Source: JALJPB01 sp963933115
Lineage (GTDB): Bacteria; Pseudomonadota; Gammaproteobacteria; Enterobacterales; Alteromonadaceae
Direction of reading: 5' to 3'
DNA length: 64,000 nucleotides
Assembly: GCA_963933115.1 (NCBI GenBank)
Contig: CAWVSL010000010.1
Location: 1-64,000 of the forward strand
The position numbers were made by a program, and so were the translations under genes. Below are positions 43,402 to 53,136 of this stretch, piece by piece. The notes under the pieces are model-generated. The model ran no database searches. It was given only the letters and a program-made list of their open reading frames with translations, and was not told the origin of the DNA. The stretch's first letter is position 1. Each line of letters opens with the position of its first letter.

Positions 43402-45597
43402 ATGGATGTTTCAGAATTACTTGACGCCTTAAATGATAAACAACGTGAAATTGTTGCCGCTCCCAAACAAAATATGCTGGTACTTGCGGGTGCTGGTAGT
43501 GGAAAAACACGTGTTTTAGTCCAACGAATTGCTTGGTTAATGAAAGTTGAACAAGTCTCTGCTCATAGTATCTTAGCCGTAACTTTTACTAATAAAGCGG
43601 CAGCAGAAATGCGCGCTCGTGTTGAACAAGTTGTCGATGGCAATACTCACGGCATGTGGATAGGCACTTTCCATGGTTTAGCTCATCGCTTGTTACGGAT
43701 GCATTTTCAAGAAGCAAAATTACCACAAAGTTTTCAAGTCCTTGACTCTGATGATCAACTGCGTTTAGTTAAACGTATTATTCGTTCATTAAATTTAGAT
43801 GAAAAACGCTGGCCAGCAAAACAAATGCAGTGGTACATCAATGGTAAAAAGGATGAAGGTATTCGTCCTCAACATATTGAAGTATATGATGATCCTACCG
43901 AACAAACCTTTGTTAAAATTTATCAGGGCTATCAAGAAGTTTGTGACCGATCAGGTTTAGTCGATTTTGCTGAGTTATTACTCCGTGCACATGAACTTTG
44001 GTTAGATAATCCAGTATTACTTGAGCATTATCAACAGCGTTTCGGGCAGATTTTAGTTGATGAATTTCAAGATACTAATGCTATCCAATACGCTTGGCTA
44101 AACATCCTCGGTAAAGATAAAAGCCATGTCATGATAGTGGGTGATGATGACCAGTCTATTTATGGCTGGCGTGGTGCTAAAATAGAAAATATTCAACGCT
44201 TTCTCGATGACTTTGATAACGCACAAACGATTCGCTTAGAACAAAATTATCGTTCGACCGCTAATATTCTCAATTCCGCCAATCAATTAATTGCCAAAAA
44301 TAGTAATCGTCTTGGTAAAGAGTTATGGACGGAGGATGCTGCAGGAGAAAAAATATCAATTTACACCGCTTTTAACGAAATTGATGAAGCACGTTTTATT
44401 GCGAGTCGGATTGGTGACTGGAAAAACTGTGATTGGGGCAAAGATGAAAATAAAGGCACGCTAGATCAGGTCGCTATTTTATATCGGAGCAACGCACAAT
44501 CTCGCTTATTAGAAGAAGCCCTATTACAAGCCCAAATACCTTATCGTATATATGGCGGTCAACGCTTCTTTGAACGACAAGAGGTCAAAGATGCTTTAGC
44601 CTACATGCGTTTGATTAACAACCGTGATGATGATGCCGCTTTTGAACGTATTATTAATAAGCCAACACGGGGTATTGGCGATCAGACGGTTGCTATGGTT
44701 AGAGATGCTGCAAGAAGTTTAAAAGTGACTTTATGGCAAGCTTGCCAACATATGCTTCAAGGTGAATTATTCAAAGGGCGAAGTGCAAAGACTATTAGTA
44801 ACTTTATTGCCTTAATTGAACAACTCGAGGATGACTCCAAAGACTTAGATCTGGATCAACAAGTCAATCTTGTCATTAAAAATAGTGGCATTAAAGCGAT
44901 GTATCAAGCTGAAAAAGGTGAACGTGCAGAACAGCGTATTGAAAATTTAAATGAGTTAGTCACTGCTTGTCAAACTTTTGAAATGCCTCCTGAACTTGAA
45001 GATGAACAGACCAAATTGACCGCATTTTTAACTCACGCAGCATTAGAGTCAGGGGAGTCTCAAGCCGATGATTATGAACCTGCTGTGCAATTGATGACGA
45101 TGCATTCAGCTAAGGGGTTAGAGTTTCCATTAGTGTTTATTGCCGGCCTTGAAGAGGGTATGTTTCCGTCACAACAGTCACAGGAAGACATTAGCCGTTT
45201 AGAAGAAGAGCGACGCTTATGTTACGTCGGCATGACCAGAGCCATGCATAAGTTATATTTATGTCACGCAGAAAGTAGACGTTTGTATGGACAAGAAAAA
45301 AATCATAAAGCCAGTCGGTTTTTACGAGAATTACCTAACGATTGTACGGAAGAAATACGTTTACAAAGCCAAGTTAAACGTCCAGTAACTTCCGGCAGGT
45401 TTTCATCAAATTTCACCACAGAAACCTTTGAAAATACCGGTTTTAGTTTAGGACAGAGTGTTATGCACGCTAAATTTGGAGAAGGTGTGGTATTAAATTA
45501 CGAGGGCAGTGGCGCACAATCTCGCATTCAAGTTAATTTTGAAGGCTTAGGCAGTAAATGGCTAGTAGTTGCTTATGCCAGATTAGAAGCAATTTAA
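43402..45597 (+). CDS. uvrD: DNA helicase II UvrD
   Basis: A 731-residue SF1A 3'-5' helicase for nucleotide excision and mismatch repair. Walker A is AGAGSGKT (29-36); motif II is VDEFQDTN; motif III is GDDDQSIYGWRGA; motif VI is YVGMTRA. The C-terminal Tudor-like segment (VMHAKFGEGVVLNYEG) supports UvrD rather than Rep. It closes the lptM-lysA-dapF-yigB-uvrD run and is convergent with rarD. Confidence 0.97.
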   Translation: MDVSELLDALNDKQREIVAAPKQNMLVLAGAGSGKTRVLVQRIAWLMKVEQVSAHSILAVTFTNKAAAEMRARVEQVVDGNTHGMWIGTFHGLAHRLLRMHFQEAKLPQSFQVLDSDDQLRLVKRIIRSLNLDEKRWPAKQMQWYINGKKDEGIRPQHIEVYDDPTEQTFVKIYQGYQEVCDRSGLVDFAELLLRAHELWLDNPVLLEHYQQRFGQILVDEFQDTNAIQYAWLNILGKDKSHVMIVGDDDQSIYGWRGAKIENIQRFLDDFDNAQTIRLEQNYRSTANILNSANQLIAKNSNRLGKELWTEDAAGEKISIYTAFNEIDEARFIASRIGDWKNCDWGKDENKGTLDQVAILYRSNAQSRLLEEALLQAQIPYRIYGGQRFFERQEVKDALAYMRLINNRDDDAAFERIINKPTRGIGDQTVAMVRDAARSLKVTLWQACQHMLQGELFKGRSAKTISNFIALIEQLEDDSKDLDLDQQVNLVIKNSGIKAMYQAEKGERAEQRIENLNELVTACQTFEMPPELEDEQTKLTAFLTHAALESGESQADDYEPAVQLMTMHSAKGLEFPLVFIAGLEEGMFPSQQSQEDISRLEEERRLCYVGMTRAMHKLYLCHAESRRLYGQEKNHKASRFLRELPNDCTEEIRLQSQVKRPVTSGRFSSNFTTETFENTGFSLGQSVMHAKFGEGVVLNYEGSGAQSRIQVNFEGLGSKWLVVAYARLEAI

Positions 45598-45622
45598 CCG
45601 TGAATTTATTTGCCTGCAGTAC

Positions 45623-46516
45623 CTAGCGAGCCTTCCTCGCTTTTAAAGAATCAATACTGTAGATAATTAATGCTAACCAAATAAAAGCAAACGTTAGCAT
45701 TTTACTGGGTTGTATCGTCTCTTGATAAAAAAATGTCGCCAAGACAAACATAATACTTGGTCCAATATATTGAAAGAAACCCAGGCTAGCTAACGTTAAA
45801 CGCTTGGCAGCAGCGGTAAAACATAATAAGGGTGCTGTGGTGACTACCCCAGCCATCATTAACGTGATATTTAATCCCCAACCGTTATTAAACATGTCAC
45901 TGGTATCGCTTGAAACAAAAAACAACCAAAATGCTAAGGCTATTGGTAACATCATAAGTGACTCCACTAATAAACCAATAAAAGAGTCTAAGTGCATTTT
46001 TTTACGTAATAGACCATAAAGGCCAAATGAGCAGGCTAATGCTAAAGAAATGATGGGCAATGAGCCAAGAATAACTAATTGAATTAACACACCAATAATA
46101 GCTAAAATAACAGCAAATTTTTGCCATTTTCTTAATCGTTCACCAAGAAATAACATTCCCAAGGCAACATTAAATAGTGGGTTGATAAAATAGCCTAAAC
46201 TCGCATCAAGTAGATGATTATTATTTATTGCCCAAATAAACAAAAACCAATTAACCGCTAATAAAGAAGCACTAACAGTGAGTTTAAGGATAAGTTTAGG
46301 TTGCTTTAAAATTGAGGTGAACTTATGCCATTTACGAGTAATCATAATGATTACTAATAATAATAGGCTTGACCAAAGAATACGGTGAATTAAGATTTCA
46401 CCTGGGCTAATCGTATTAATGAGCTTGAAATATATTGGGGCGAACCCCCACAAAAAATAAGCACTAATCGCATTGATAATGCCAGAACGGTTTTCAGCGT
46501 CGGTCGTTTGAGTCAT
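45623..46516 (-). CDS. rarD: EamA-family transporter RarD
   Basis: A 297-residue inner-membrane protein with about ten transmembrane helices. It opens GIINAISAYFLWGFAPIYFK, typical of RarD, linked to chloramphenicol sensitivity in some Pseudomonas. The substrate is not known. The C-terminal KARKAR tail is cytosolic. It is preceded by ubiK on the same strand. Confidence 0.9.
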   Translation of the reverse strand: MTQTTDAENRSGIINAISAYFLWGFAPIYFKLINTISPGEILIHRILWSSLLLLVIIMITRKWHKFTSILKQPKLILKLTVSASLLAVNWFLFIWAINNNHLLDASLGYFINPLFNVALGMLFLGERLRKWQKFAVILAIIGVLIQLVILGSLPIISLALACSFGLYGLLRKKMHLDSFIGLLVESLMMLPIALAFWLFFVSSDTSDMFNNGWGLNITLMMAGVVTTAPLLCFTAAAKRLTLASLGFFQYIGPSIMFVLATFFYQETIQPSKMLTFAFIWLALIIYSIDSLKARKAR

Positions 46517-46601
46517 GAAATGGTAACTATTAAAAAATCAGCAGCATAGATCATACCATAGCAAATATAAATTATGGGATTCTCTCAGCGACAGAGATCT
46601 T

Positions 46602-46856
46602 TTATTCTGCTGATTTAATCAGGGCTTCAAGCTCTGCTAATTTAGCCTCAAGCTGAGTGAGTTTTTCTCGTGTTTTAATCAAAACTTGTGTTTGTACATC
46701 AAACTCTTCACGACTGACAACATCAAGTTGTGATAATTTTCGTTGAAGAACCGCTTTAGTTTTATCTTCTATATCTGTGGCAAGGTTTTTTAGACTTGGT
46801 GGAAGAGAATCAGTCACTTGTTTAGCGATCTCTTCAATTTTTTTAGCATTAATCAT
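46602..46856 (-). CDS. ubiK: Ubiquinone accessory factor UbiK (BMFP domain)
   Basis: An 84-residue protein (MINAKKIEEIAKQVTDSLPP) with an amphipathic N-terminal helix and a C-terminal coiled coil of about 30 residues. UbiK (YqiC) helps UbiJ organise aerobic ubiquinone synthesis in E. coli. It is separate from ubiE-ubiJ-ubiB, which lie about 5 kb away. Confidence 0.92.
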   Translation of the reverse strand: MINAKKIEEIAKQVTDSLPPSLKNLATDIEDKTKAVLQRKLSQLDVVSREEFDVQTQVLIKTREKLTQLEAKLAELEALIKSAE

Positions 46857-47090
46857 TATTTACTCATTAGTTATATTTTACGGTGATAGTACATTGTAAA
46901 GTTTTTTACAAAATAGACAATAATTATCACCTCAGAAACACTTAGCCTACAGAGCATTTATAATCATAAACATGTCTATAGATTTTGATTAAAGCAACCA
47001 AAGTTTATTTACCTATGTTGTCAATCAACAAAAGCAGGTAAAATCGTTTCTTAAAAAATCTCAGTCATCTATAAGTGAACAACACGTACC

Positions 47091-49106
47091 ATGAAACTTA
47101 ACTCCGGACAAAGTGAAGCAGTAAAATATATCAGTGGACCCTGTTTGGTGCTTGCTGGTGCTGGAAGTGGTAAAACAGGTGTTATTTGCCAAAAAGTTGC
47201 TTACTTGATCGAAAAATGTGACTACAAAGCCCGGAACATTGCAGCCGTAACCTTTACCAATAAAGCGGCAAGAGAGTTAAAAGAACGCATAAAAAGAATG
47301 ATGAATAAAGACTTAACTCGAGGGTTAACTGTTTCTACTTTTCATTCCCTTGGTTTAGATATTGTTCGTCGAGAAATTAAAATCTTAGGTTATAAACCAG
47401 GATTTACGCTGTTTGATGATCAAGACTCCTTAGCACTATTAAAAGAGCTAACAACGGATGAACTCGATGGTGACAAAGACTTATTAAGTAAACTACAAAG
47501 CATGATTTCTAACTGGAAAAATGATTTGTTGTTACCTGATGCGGTTATCAAAATGGCAACTGATGCAGACGCCGCATTAAACGCAGAATTTTATAGTCGT
47601 TATCAAAAACATATGAAGGCCTACAATGCCCTCGATTTTGATGATCTGATTCTTATACCGACCTTACTATTAAAAAACTATGAGGAAGTACGTACTCGCT
47701 GGCGTAATAAAATTCGTTATATGTTGGTTGATGAATATCAAGATACTAATACCAGCCAATACGAATTGGTGAAGTTAATTACCGGTGAACGTGGTCGCTT
47801 AACTGTCGTCGGTGATGATGACCAATCAATCTACTCATGGCGTGGCGCACGTCCTCAAAACCTTGTTTTATTAGGTAAAGATTACCCAAACTTAAAACTT
47901 ATAAAGTTAGAGCAAAACTATCGCTCTAGTGGACGAATTTTAAAATGTGCTAATACCCTAATCGCTAATAATCCCCATGTTTATGATAAAGCATTATTTA
48001 GTGAGTTAGCTTATGGTGTTGAACTCAGAGTTTTACAGGCTAAAAACGAAGAGCATGAAATTGAACGCTTAGTGGGCGAGCTCATTGGTCATCGCTTTAT
48101 TAACAAAAGTCAGTTTAAAAATTATGCCGTGCTATATCGTGGTAACCACCAATCAAGATTATTAGAAAAAGCGTTAATGCTTAACCGTATTCCTTATAAA
48201 ATAAGCGGTGGCACCTCATTTTTTTCTCGTGCTGAAATAAAAGATGTTATGGCTTACCTTAGAGTGTTAGTTAATCCTGATGACGATAATGCGTTTTTGC
48301 GTATCGTAAACACCCCACGGAGGGAATTAGGGCCGGCAACATTAGAGAAGTTAGGTAATTATGCCAATATGCGTCAAATCAGCATGTTTGCCGCAAGTTT
48401 TGAATTAGGTCTTGAACAGCATCTAACCGGCCGTGGTCTAGAAAATGTTCAACGCTTTACCCATTGGCTTGTCGGTACTGCTGATCAATGTGAAAGAGGT
48501 GATACCGCCGCAGTATTAAGATCGATGATTCGCGACATTAACTACGAAGACTATCTATACGATAATACCCCCAGCGCAAAAGGCGCTGAAATGCGCATGA
48601 AAAACGTCACTGAACTTTTTAGCTGGGTCACGCAAATGCTAGAGGGTGTTGATGACGAAGAACCAATGACTCTTCCACAAATTGTTACGCGTTTAACCTT
48701 GCGTGACATGATGGAGCGCAACGAAGAAGAAGATGGCGCAGACCAAGTTCAGTTAATGACTTTACACGCTTCAAAAGGTTTGGAATTCCCTTATGTCTTC
48801 ATCATAGGGATGGAAGAAGGATTATTGCCACACCAAAATAGCATTGATGAGGGTAATATTGAAGAAGAGCGTCGCTTGGCTTATGTTGGTATTACTCGTG
48901 CCCAACGGGAGCTTATTTTTACTTACGCAAAAGAACGTCGTCAATTTGGTGATGTTTCACGTACCGAGGTTAGCCGATTTTTGCATGAATTACCCCAAGA
49001 CGATTTAAGCTGGGAAATAGGACAAGTTAAAAAGAGTGATGAGCATAAGAAACAGTCTGCAAAGGCGGGTGTTGCTAATTTGCGTGATTTATTTAATAAA
49101 AAATAA
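47091..49106 (+). CDS. rep: ATP-dependent DNA helicase Rep
   Basis: A 671-residue SF1A helicase that clears proteins ahead of the fork. Walker A AGAGSGKT (22-29), DEYQDTN, GDDDQSIYSWRGA and the late YVGITRA are all intact. The length matches E. coli Rep (673) and the C terminus (NLRDLFNKK) is Rep-like. Two related helicases (uvrD and rep) lie within 6 kb. Confidence 0.96.
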   Translation: MKLNSGQSEAVKYISGPCLVLAGAGSGKTGVICQKVAYLIEKCDYKARNIAAVTFTNKAARELKERIKRMMNKDLTRGLTVSTFHSLGLDIVRREIKILGYKPGFTLFDDQDSLALLKELTTDELDGDKDLLSKLQSMISNWKNDLLLPDAVIKMATDADAALNAEFYSRYQKHMKAYNALDFDDLILIPTLLLKNYEEVRTRWRNKIRYMLVDEYQDTNTSQYELVKLITGERGRLTVVGDDDQSIYSWRGARPQNLVLLGKDYPNLKLIKLEQNYRSSGRILKCANTLIANNPHVYDKALFSELAYGVELRVLQAKNEEHEIERLVGELIGHRFINKSQFKNYAVLYRGNHQSRLLEKALMLNRIPYKISGGTSFFSRAEIKDVMAYLRVLVNPDDDNAFLRIVNTPRRELGPATLEKLGNYANMRQISMFAASFELGLEQHLTGRGLENVQRFTHWLVGTADQCERGDTAAVLRSMIRDINYEDYLYDNTPSAKGAEMRMKNVTELFSWVTQMLEGVDDEEPMTLPQIVTRLTLRDMMERNEEEDGADQVQLMTLHASKGLEFPYVFIIGMEEGLLPHQNSIDEGNIEEERRLAYVGITRAQRELIFTYAKERRQFGDVSRTEVSRFLHELPQDDLSWEIGQVKKSDEHKKQSAKAGVANLRDLFNKK

Positions 49107-49245
49107 GCTCTACTCACATACTCATTCCATCGGCTAATCAAATACGACAACGCTCATTAACCCTATGGTAATTATAAAATTGAGCACAAACCACAGGAGA
49201 CTAAAATCTTGTGACTGTCTTACAAATGTAGAGACTAAGTTTTAA

Positions 49246-49926
49246 TTATTGGGGTATGCGAGTAGATAATCGCTGACTAATATCAGTCAGCACCTGCTGT
49301 CTAAATTCTACATTATCACTGCTAAATTGTTGTTTATAAGTAGGTAAGTCAATAAGTTCCAAGTTGACTTTTATGGTCTTAAACAACCTAGGGAATTTAT
49401 CTCCTGGTGCTTGAATATGATGAAGGCCACCACTGTAGACAAAAAGTATTTCCCCCTTATCTAACCGCTGTAATATGTCAACCACACCACCACGGATACT
49501 CATTGGCTGGCCTGTTTTATCAAGCCCTCCCCGACGTTTCATTCGTCCCTCGGGTAATATTGCATTCACTTTTTCATTATCAACATGGCTAAGAAAATGA
49601 TCCCATGAATCATCTTTTTTTCTGGTGATAGGAATACAACCCGGAATCAAGATTCGATATATTTTTCCTATGATAGGCCTCGCCATCGTAATATCAGCAC
49701 CAGGCACAAGAAGATCACTAGCGATTCGCCATAAAAAACTAAATGGCGCTAAACGCAAAAATAGTGGTTCGAATAAGCTAGTATGATTAAGAAAAATAAT
49801 GAAATTTACTTTGTCCCATTGCTGTTTATCTTCAGGCGAAATCCACTGTTGCTCAAAACGGTAGAATAACATTGTCATTATTTTAATGCTGCTTAGTAGC
49901 AAAAATCTTAGGATATTTAACAGCAC
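49246..49926 (-). CDS. PlsC-like acyltransferase
   Basis: A 226-residue protein starting GTG at 49926 with an N-terminal hydrophobic helix. It has the acyltransferase block NHTSLFEP, but the catalytic HX4D reads H48-TSLF-E53, so Glu replaces Asp. A second block, ILPEGRMKRRGG, replaces the usual FPEGTRS. It could be a divergent lysophosphatidate or lipid acyltransferase. It follows ubiB on the same strand with a 30-base gap. Confidence 0.7.
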   Translation of the reverse strand: MLLNILRFLLLSSIKIMTMLFYRFEQQWISPEDKQQWDKVNFIIFLNHTSLFEPLFLRLAPFSFLWRIASDLLVPGADITMARPIIGKIYRILIPGCIPITRKKDDSWDHFLSHVDNEKVNAILPEGRMKRRGGLDKTGQPMSIRGGVVDILQRLDKGEILFVYSGGLHHIQAPGDKFPRLFKTIKVNLELIDLPTYKQQFSSDNVEFRQQVLTDISQRLSTRIPQ

Positions 49927-49956
49927 ATTAATACCTATCTATAAAGTAACTAACAC

Positions 49957-51591
49957 TTAATTTACTCGCTTTATGGCTAAATATCCAAAAATCAAAGTAG
50001 CAGTGGAACACCCAATAGCTGCAATCATATTCTCTTGATTAAATAATAATGCCCCACCAATAATAAACCCAGTGGCAAGTACACCATAGACCAGCTTCTG
50101 ATTATTCACTTGTTGGTGTTGGGCCAGTCGCGTCATTAATTGACTTTGATTTAGATGCGCTTCTTTACCGGCCTTTAAATAATCATAAATAAGATCTGGG
50201 ATCTCTGGCAGCTTTTCATTCCAAAAGGGTAAGTTTTCTTTGATTTTGCTAAAGACGGCTTTAACACCCATTTGTTCCTTCACCCAATCTTCTAAAAAGG
50301 GTTTAGCTGTTTGCCATAAGTCAAGTTGGGGGTAAAGTTGACGGCCTAAGCCTTCAATATAAAGTAAGGTTTTTTGTAATAAAACCAGCTGTGGCTGCAC
50401 TTCCATATTAAAACGGCGCGCCGTATTAAAAAGGTTAACGAGTACCTGACCAAATGAAATCTCTGACAGGGGCTTATTAAATATCGGATCACAAACGTTA
50501 CGAATAGCAAACTCAAATTCATCAACACTGGTGGATTGAGGTACCCAGCCAGAGTCAACATGTAATTGTGCCACCTTACGATAATCACGATTAAAAAAAG
50601 CAACAAAATTTTCTGCTAAATAGCGTTTGTCTTCACGGTTAAGGGTACCGACAATACCAAAATCTATCGCTATCCAAGTGGGATCAGCCGGGTTAGTGAT
50701 ATCAACAAAGACATTACCTGGGTGCATATCGGCATGAAAAAAACTGTCACGAAATACTTGGGTGAAAAACACAGCAACACCGCGTTCTGCGAGCAGTTTC
50801 ATATTAACATTATGGTGATGTAACGTATCAATTTCACCCACACCAACACCATAAATTCGCTCCATCACTATGACATCGCGATAACTGAATTCGCTATAAA
50901 TTTCAGGTATATATAATGATTTGTCGTATTCACTACCTTGTTCAAAGTTATGTTTTAACTGAATTGCATTAGCCGCCTCACGGCTTAAGTCGAGTTCATC
51001 TATAATAGTTTTTCGATACTCTTCGACAACTTCTTTCGGGCGTAACCGTTTACCGTCAGGCAACCAACGAGCGACTACCCCTGCAAATCTAGCCATGATA
51101 TTAATATCAGCAATAATCACCTCACTAATATTTGGTCGTAAAACCTTAATGACGATATCGACATATTCACTGTTATGTAATAATTTAGCGGTATGAACTT
51201 GGGCAATAGAAGCAGAGGCAAGTGGCGTTATCTCAAAATCAATAAAGTGGGCTTCAAAAGCCTGTTCACCAATAGCAGCAACAATTATATCTTTAGCCTG
51301 TTGGCCATCGAAGGGTTGTACTTGATCTTGTAACATCGCCAGCTCATTAGCAAAGTCATCTGGCAATAAATCACGCCTAGTTGATAACATTTGGCCAAAT
51401 TTTATAAATACTGGACCTAGGGTTTCAATACCAAGGCGAAAACGGACTGCTAATGGTTTGTCTTTATGCTTGTTGCGAAGCCAAAATAACGATAAACGAG
51501 CAAGTTTGACATACCAAGGTAACGCTTTTTTAGGTAATAGTTCATCTAAACCAAATTGGAAGAATGTTTTTATAATATGATAAAGACGCAT
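49957..51591 (-). CDS. ubiB: Ubiquinone biosynthesis regulatory kinase-like protein UbiB
   Basis: A 544-residue atypical kinase/ATPase of the ABC1/ADCK family. The KxGQ motif (FIKFGQMLSTRRDLLP) is near 64-79, the Ala-rich loop is ASASIAQVH, and DFG is AIDFGIVGT. Two C-terminal transmembrane helices lie near 500-540. It is needed for ubiquinone synthesis and lipid extraction of intermediates. It is third in ubiE-ubiJ-ubiB. Confidence 0.96.
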   Translation of the reverse strand: MRLYHIIKTFFQFGLDELLPKKALPWYVKLARLSLFWLRNKHKDKPLAVRFRLGIETLGPVFIKFGQMLSTRRDLLPDDFANELAMLQDQVQPFDGQQAKDIIVAAIGEQAFEAHFIDFEITPLASASIAQVHTAKLLHNSEYVDIVIKVLRPNISEVIIADINIMARFAGVVARWLPDGKRLRPKEVVEEYRKTIIDELDLSREAANAIQLKHNFEQGSEYDKSLYIPEIYSEFSYRDVIVMERIYGVGVGEIDTLHHHNVNMKLLAERGVAVFFTQVFRDSFFHADMHPGNVFVDITNPADPTWIAIDFGIVGTLNREDKRYLAENFVAFFNRDYRKVAQLHVDSGWVPQSTSVDEFEFAIRNVCDPIFNKPLSEISFGQVLVNLFNTARRFNMEVQPQLVLLQKTLLYIEGLGRQLYPQLDLWQTAKPFLEDWVKEQMGVKAVFSKIKENLPFWNEKLPEIPDLIYDYLKAGKEAHLNQSQLMTRLAQHQQVNNQKLVYGVLATGFIIGGALLFNQENMIAAIGCSTATLIFGYLAIKRVN

Positions 51592-51602
51592 ATGGCTTAT
51601 TA

Positions 51603-52280
51603 TTACCCTTTGGTTTGTATACTATGTGTACTAAGGCGATCAACTAACTGATTAACACGGTTTTCTAATTGTTTAGTTTGTAATTCAACTGCCGATACCG
51701 CTTGATTCAATTGACTTATTTGACTATTAGTTACCACAAGTCGTTTTTCATGCACCAGATATTCAACTGAGTCTGCTTGAATCTGTCCGCTGGCAAAAGC
51801 GACTTTCTCTTTAATCGTATTATTCAACTGATCTAACTGATGAGTCGCAACATCACCAATATGCTTAGCAAGTTCTGTTTGCCAATCAATATCGATTTTT
51901 TCAGCCAAACTGGCAAAGTGTTTGGCTACTTTGATATCTCCAACCAAATCCAAACAACCTTGTTTAATCAGCTCGGTAAGTTGTTGCCCTTTTTTAAGCT
52001 CTCGTAACGTGCTAATACTGGTCGTAATAGTACAATCAGCACGTTCAATTAATTTTGTTACTAGTATCTTGTTATTATTGACCGTAAGACACAAGGGAAA
52101 AGGCAGTTCGGCTAATTTTATTGCTAAGGTTTTTTGTTCAAGCGCATCAAGCTCATCATTTGGGTTAATGTTTAATGATACCGCTTTATTAATGATTATT
52201 TCTAATACTGCAGACATCACTTGCTGTAGCATAAGTTGAGGCATTATCTTTAAAAGGGGTTTAGGTAGCTTCATCATCAT
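51603..52280 (-). CDS. ubiJ: Ubiquinone biosynthesis accessory factor UbiJ
   Basis: A 225-residue protein with an SCP2-like lipid-binding domain (about 30-120) and a C-terminal coiled coil. UbiJ binds ubiquinone intermediates in the soluble Ubi complex. The start is chosen at ATG 52280, one base after the ubiE stop; three consecutive ATGs occur there. An upstream TTG at 52316 would overlap ubiE and is less likely. Confidence 0.9.
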   Translation of the reverse strand: MMMKLPKPLLKIMPQLMLQQVMSAVLEIIINKAVSLNINPNDELDALEQKTLAIKLAELPFPLCLTVNNNKILVTKLIERADCTITTSISTLRELKKGQQLTELIKQGCLDLVGDIKVAKHFASLAEKIDIDWQTELAKHIGDVATHQLDQLNNTIKEKVAFASGQIQADSVEYLVHEKRLVVTNSQISQLNQAVSAVELQTKQLENRVNQLVDRLSTHSIQTKG

Positions 52281-52281
52281 A

Positions 52282-53067
52282 CTAAAACTTATAGCCTTTA
52301 TGCAGGGCAACGACACCGCCCGTTAAGTTTTTGTAGCCCGTTTGTTCAAAACCGGCATCATCCATCATAGTCTTTAACGTTTCTTGATCAGGGTGCATAC
52401 GAATAGACTCTGCTAGATATTGGTAACTGTCACCATCTTTAGCAACAATTTCGCCCATTTTAGGTAAGATATTAAATGAATAAAAGTCATACGCTTTATT
52501 GACTAATTCATATTCTGGTTTTGAAAACTCTAACACCAATAAACGCCCACCCGGTTTTAAAACTCGGTAAATAGATCGCAACGCCATGTCTTTATCAGTA
52601 ACATTACGCAGACCAAAGGCAATAGTAACAATATCAAAGGTATTGTCTTCAAAAGGTAAGTATTGAGCGTTGGCTTGAACATATTCAATATTTTGCACCA
52701 AGCCAAGATCGCGTAATTTATCACGACCAACATTAAGCATTGAGCTATTGATATCCGCTAAAATGACTTTACCCTCTCGGCCAACAAGTTGAGAAAATTT
52801 TGCCGTTAAGTCACCGGTACCACCAGCAAGATCAAGAACAGTATTACCCGGCCGTACACCACTGGCATCGATGGTAAAACGTTTCCACAAGCGGTGAATA
52901 CCAAACGACATCAAATCGTTCATCACATCATATTGGGCGGCTACTGAATGAAAAACACTGGCAACCATCGAGACCTTTTCGTCTTTAGCTACCGTTTTGT
53001 AACCAAAGTGGGTAGTATCATCAGTGGCATTATTGTCATCTTTGTGGCTATTTTTTTGGTTAGACAT
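52282..53067 (-). CDS. ubiE: Ubiquinone/menaquinone C-methyltransferase UbiE
   Basis: A 261-residue SAM-dependent methyltransferase. It has VAAQYDVMNDLMSFGIHRLW, VLDLAGGTGDLT, and the C-terminal LTGGVVALHKGYKF. It methylates the quinone ring in ubiquinone and menaquinone synthesis. It leads ubiE-ubiJ-ubiB. Confidence 0.97.
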   Translation of the reverse strand: MSNQKNSHKDDNNATDDTTHFGYKTVAKDEKVSMVASVFHSVAAQYDVMNDLMSFGIHRLWKRFTIDASGVRPGNTVLDLAGGTGDLTAKFSQLVGREGKVILADINSSMLNVGRDKLRDLGLVQNIEYVQANAQYLPFEDNTFDIVTIAFGLRNVTDKDMALRSIYRVLKPGGRLLVLEFSKPEYELVNKAYDFYSFNILPKMGEIVAKDGDSYQYLAESIRMHPDQETLKTMMDDAGFEQTGYKNLTGGVVALHKGYKF

Positions 53068-53136
53068 ATCAAATACGCTAAAAACTAAAGTTATTGATAG
53101 TTTAGCGTACTTTTTACTAATATTTAACTGTTCAAA

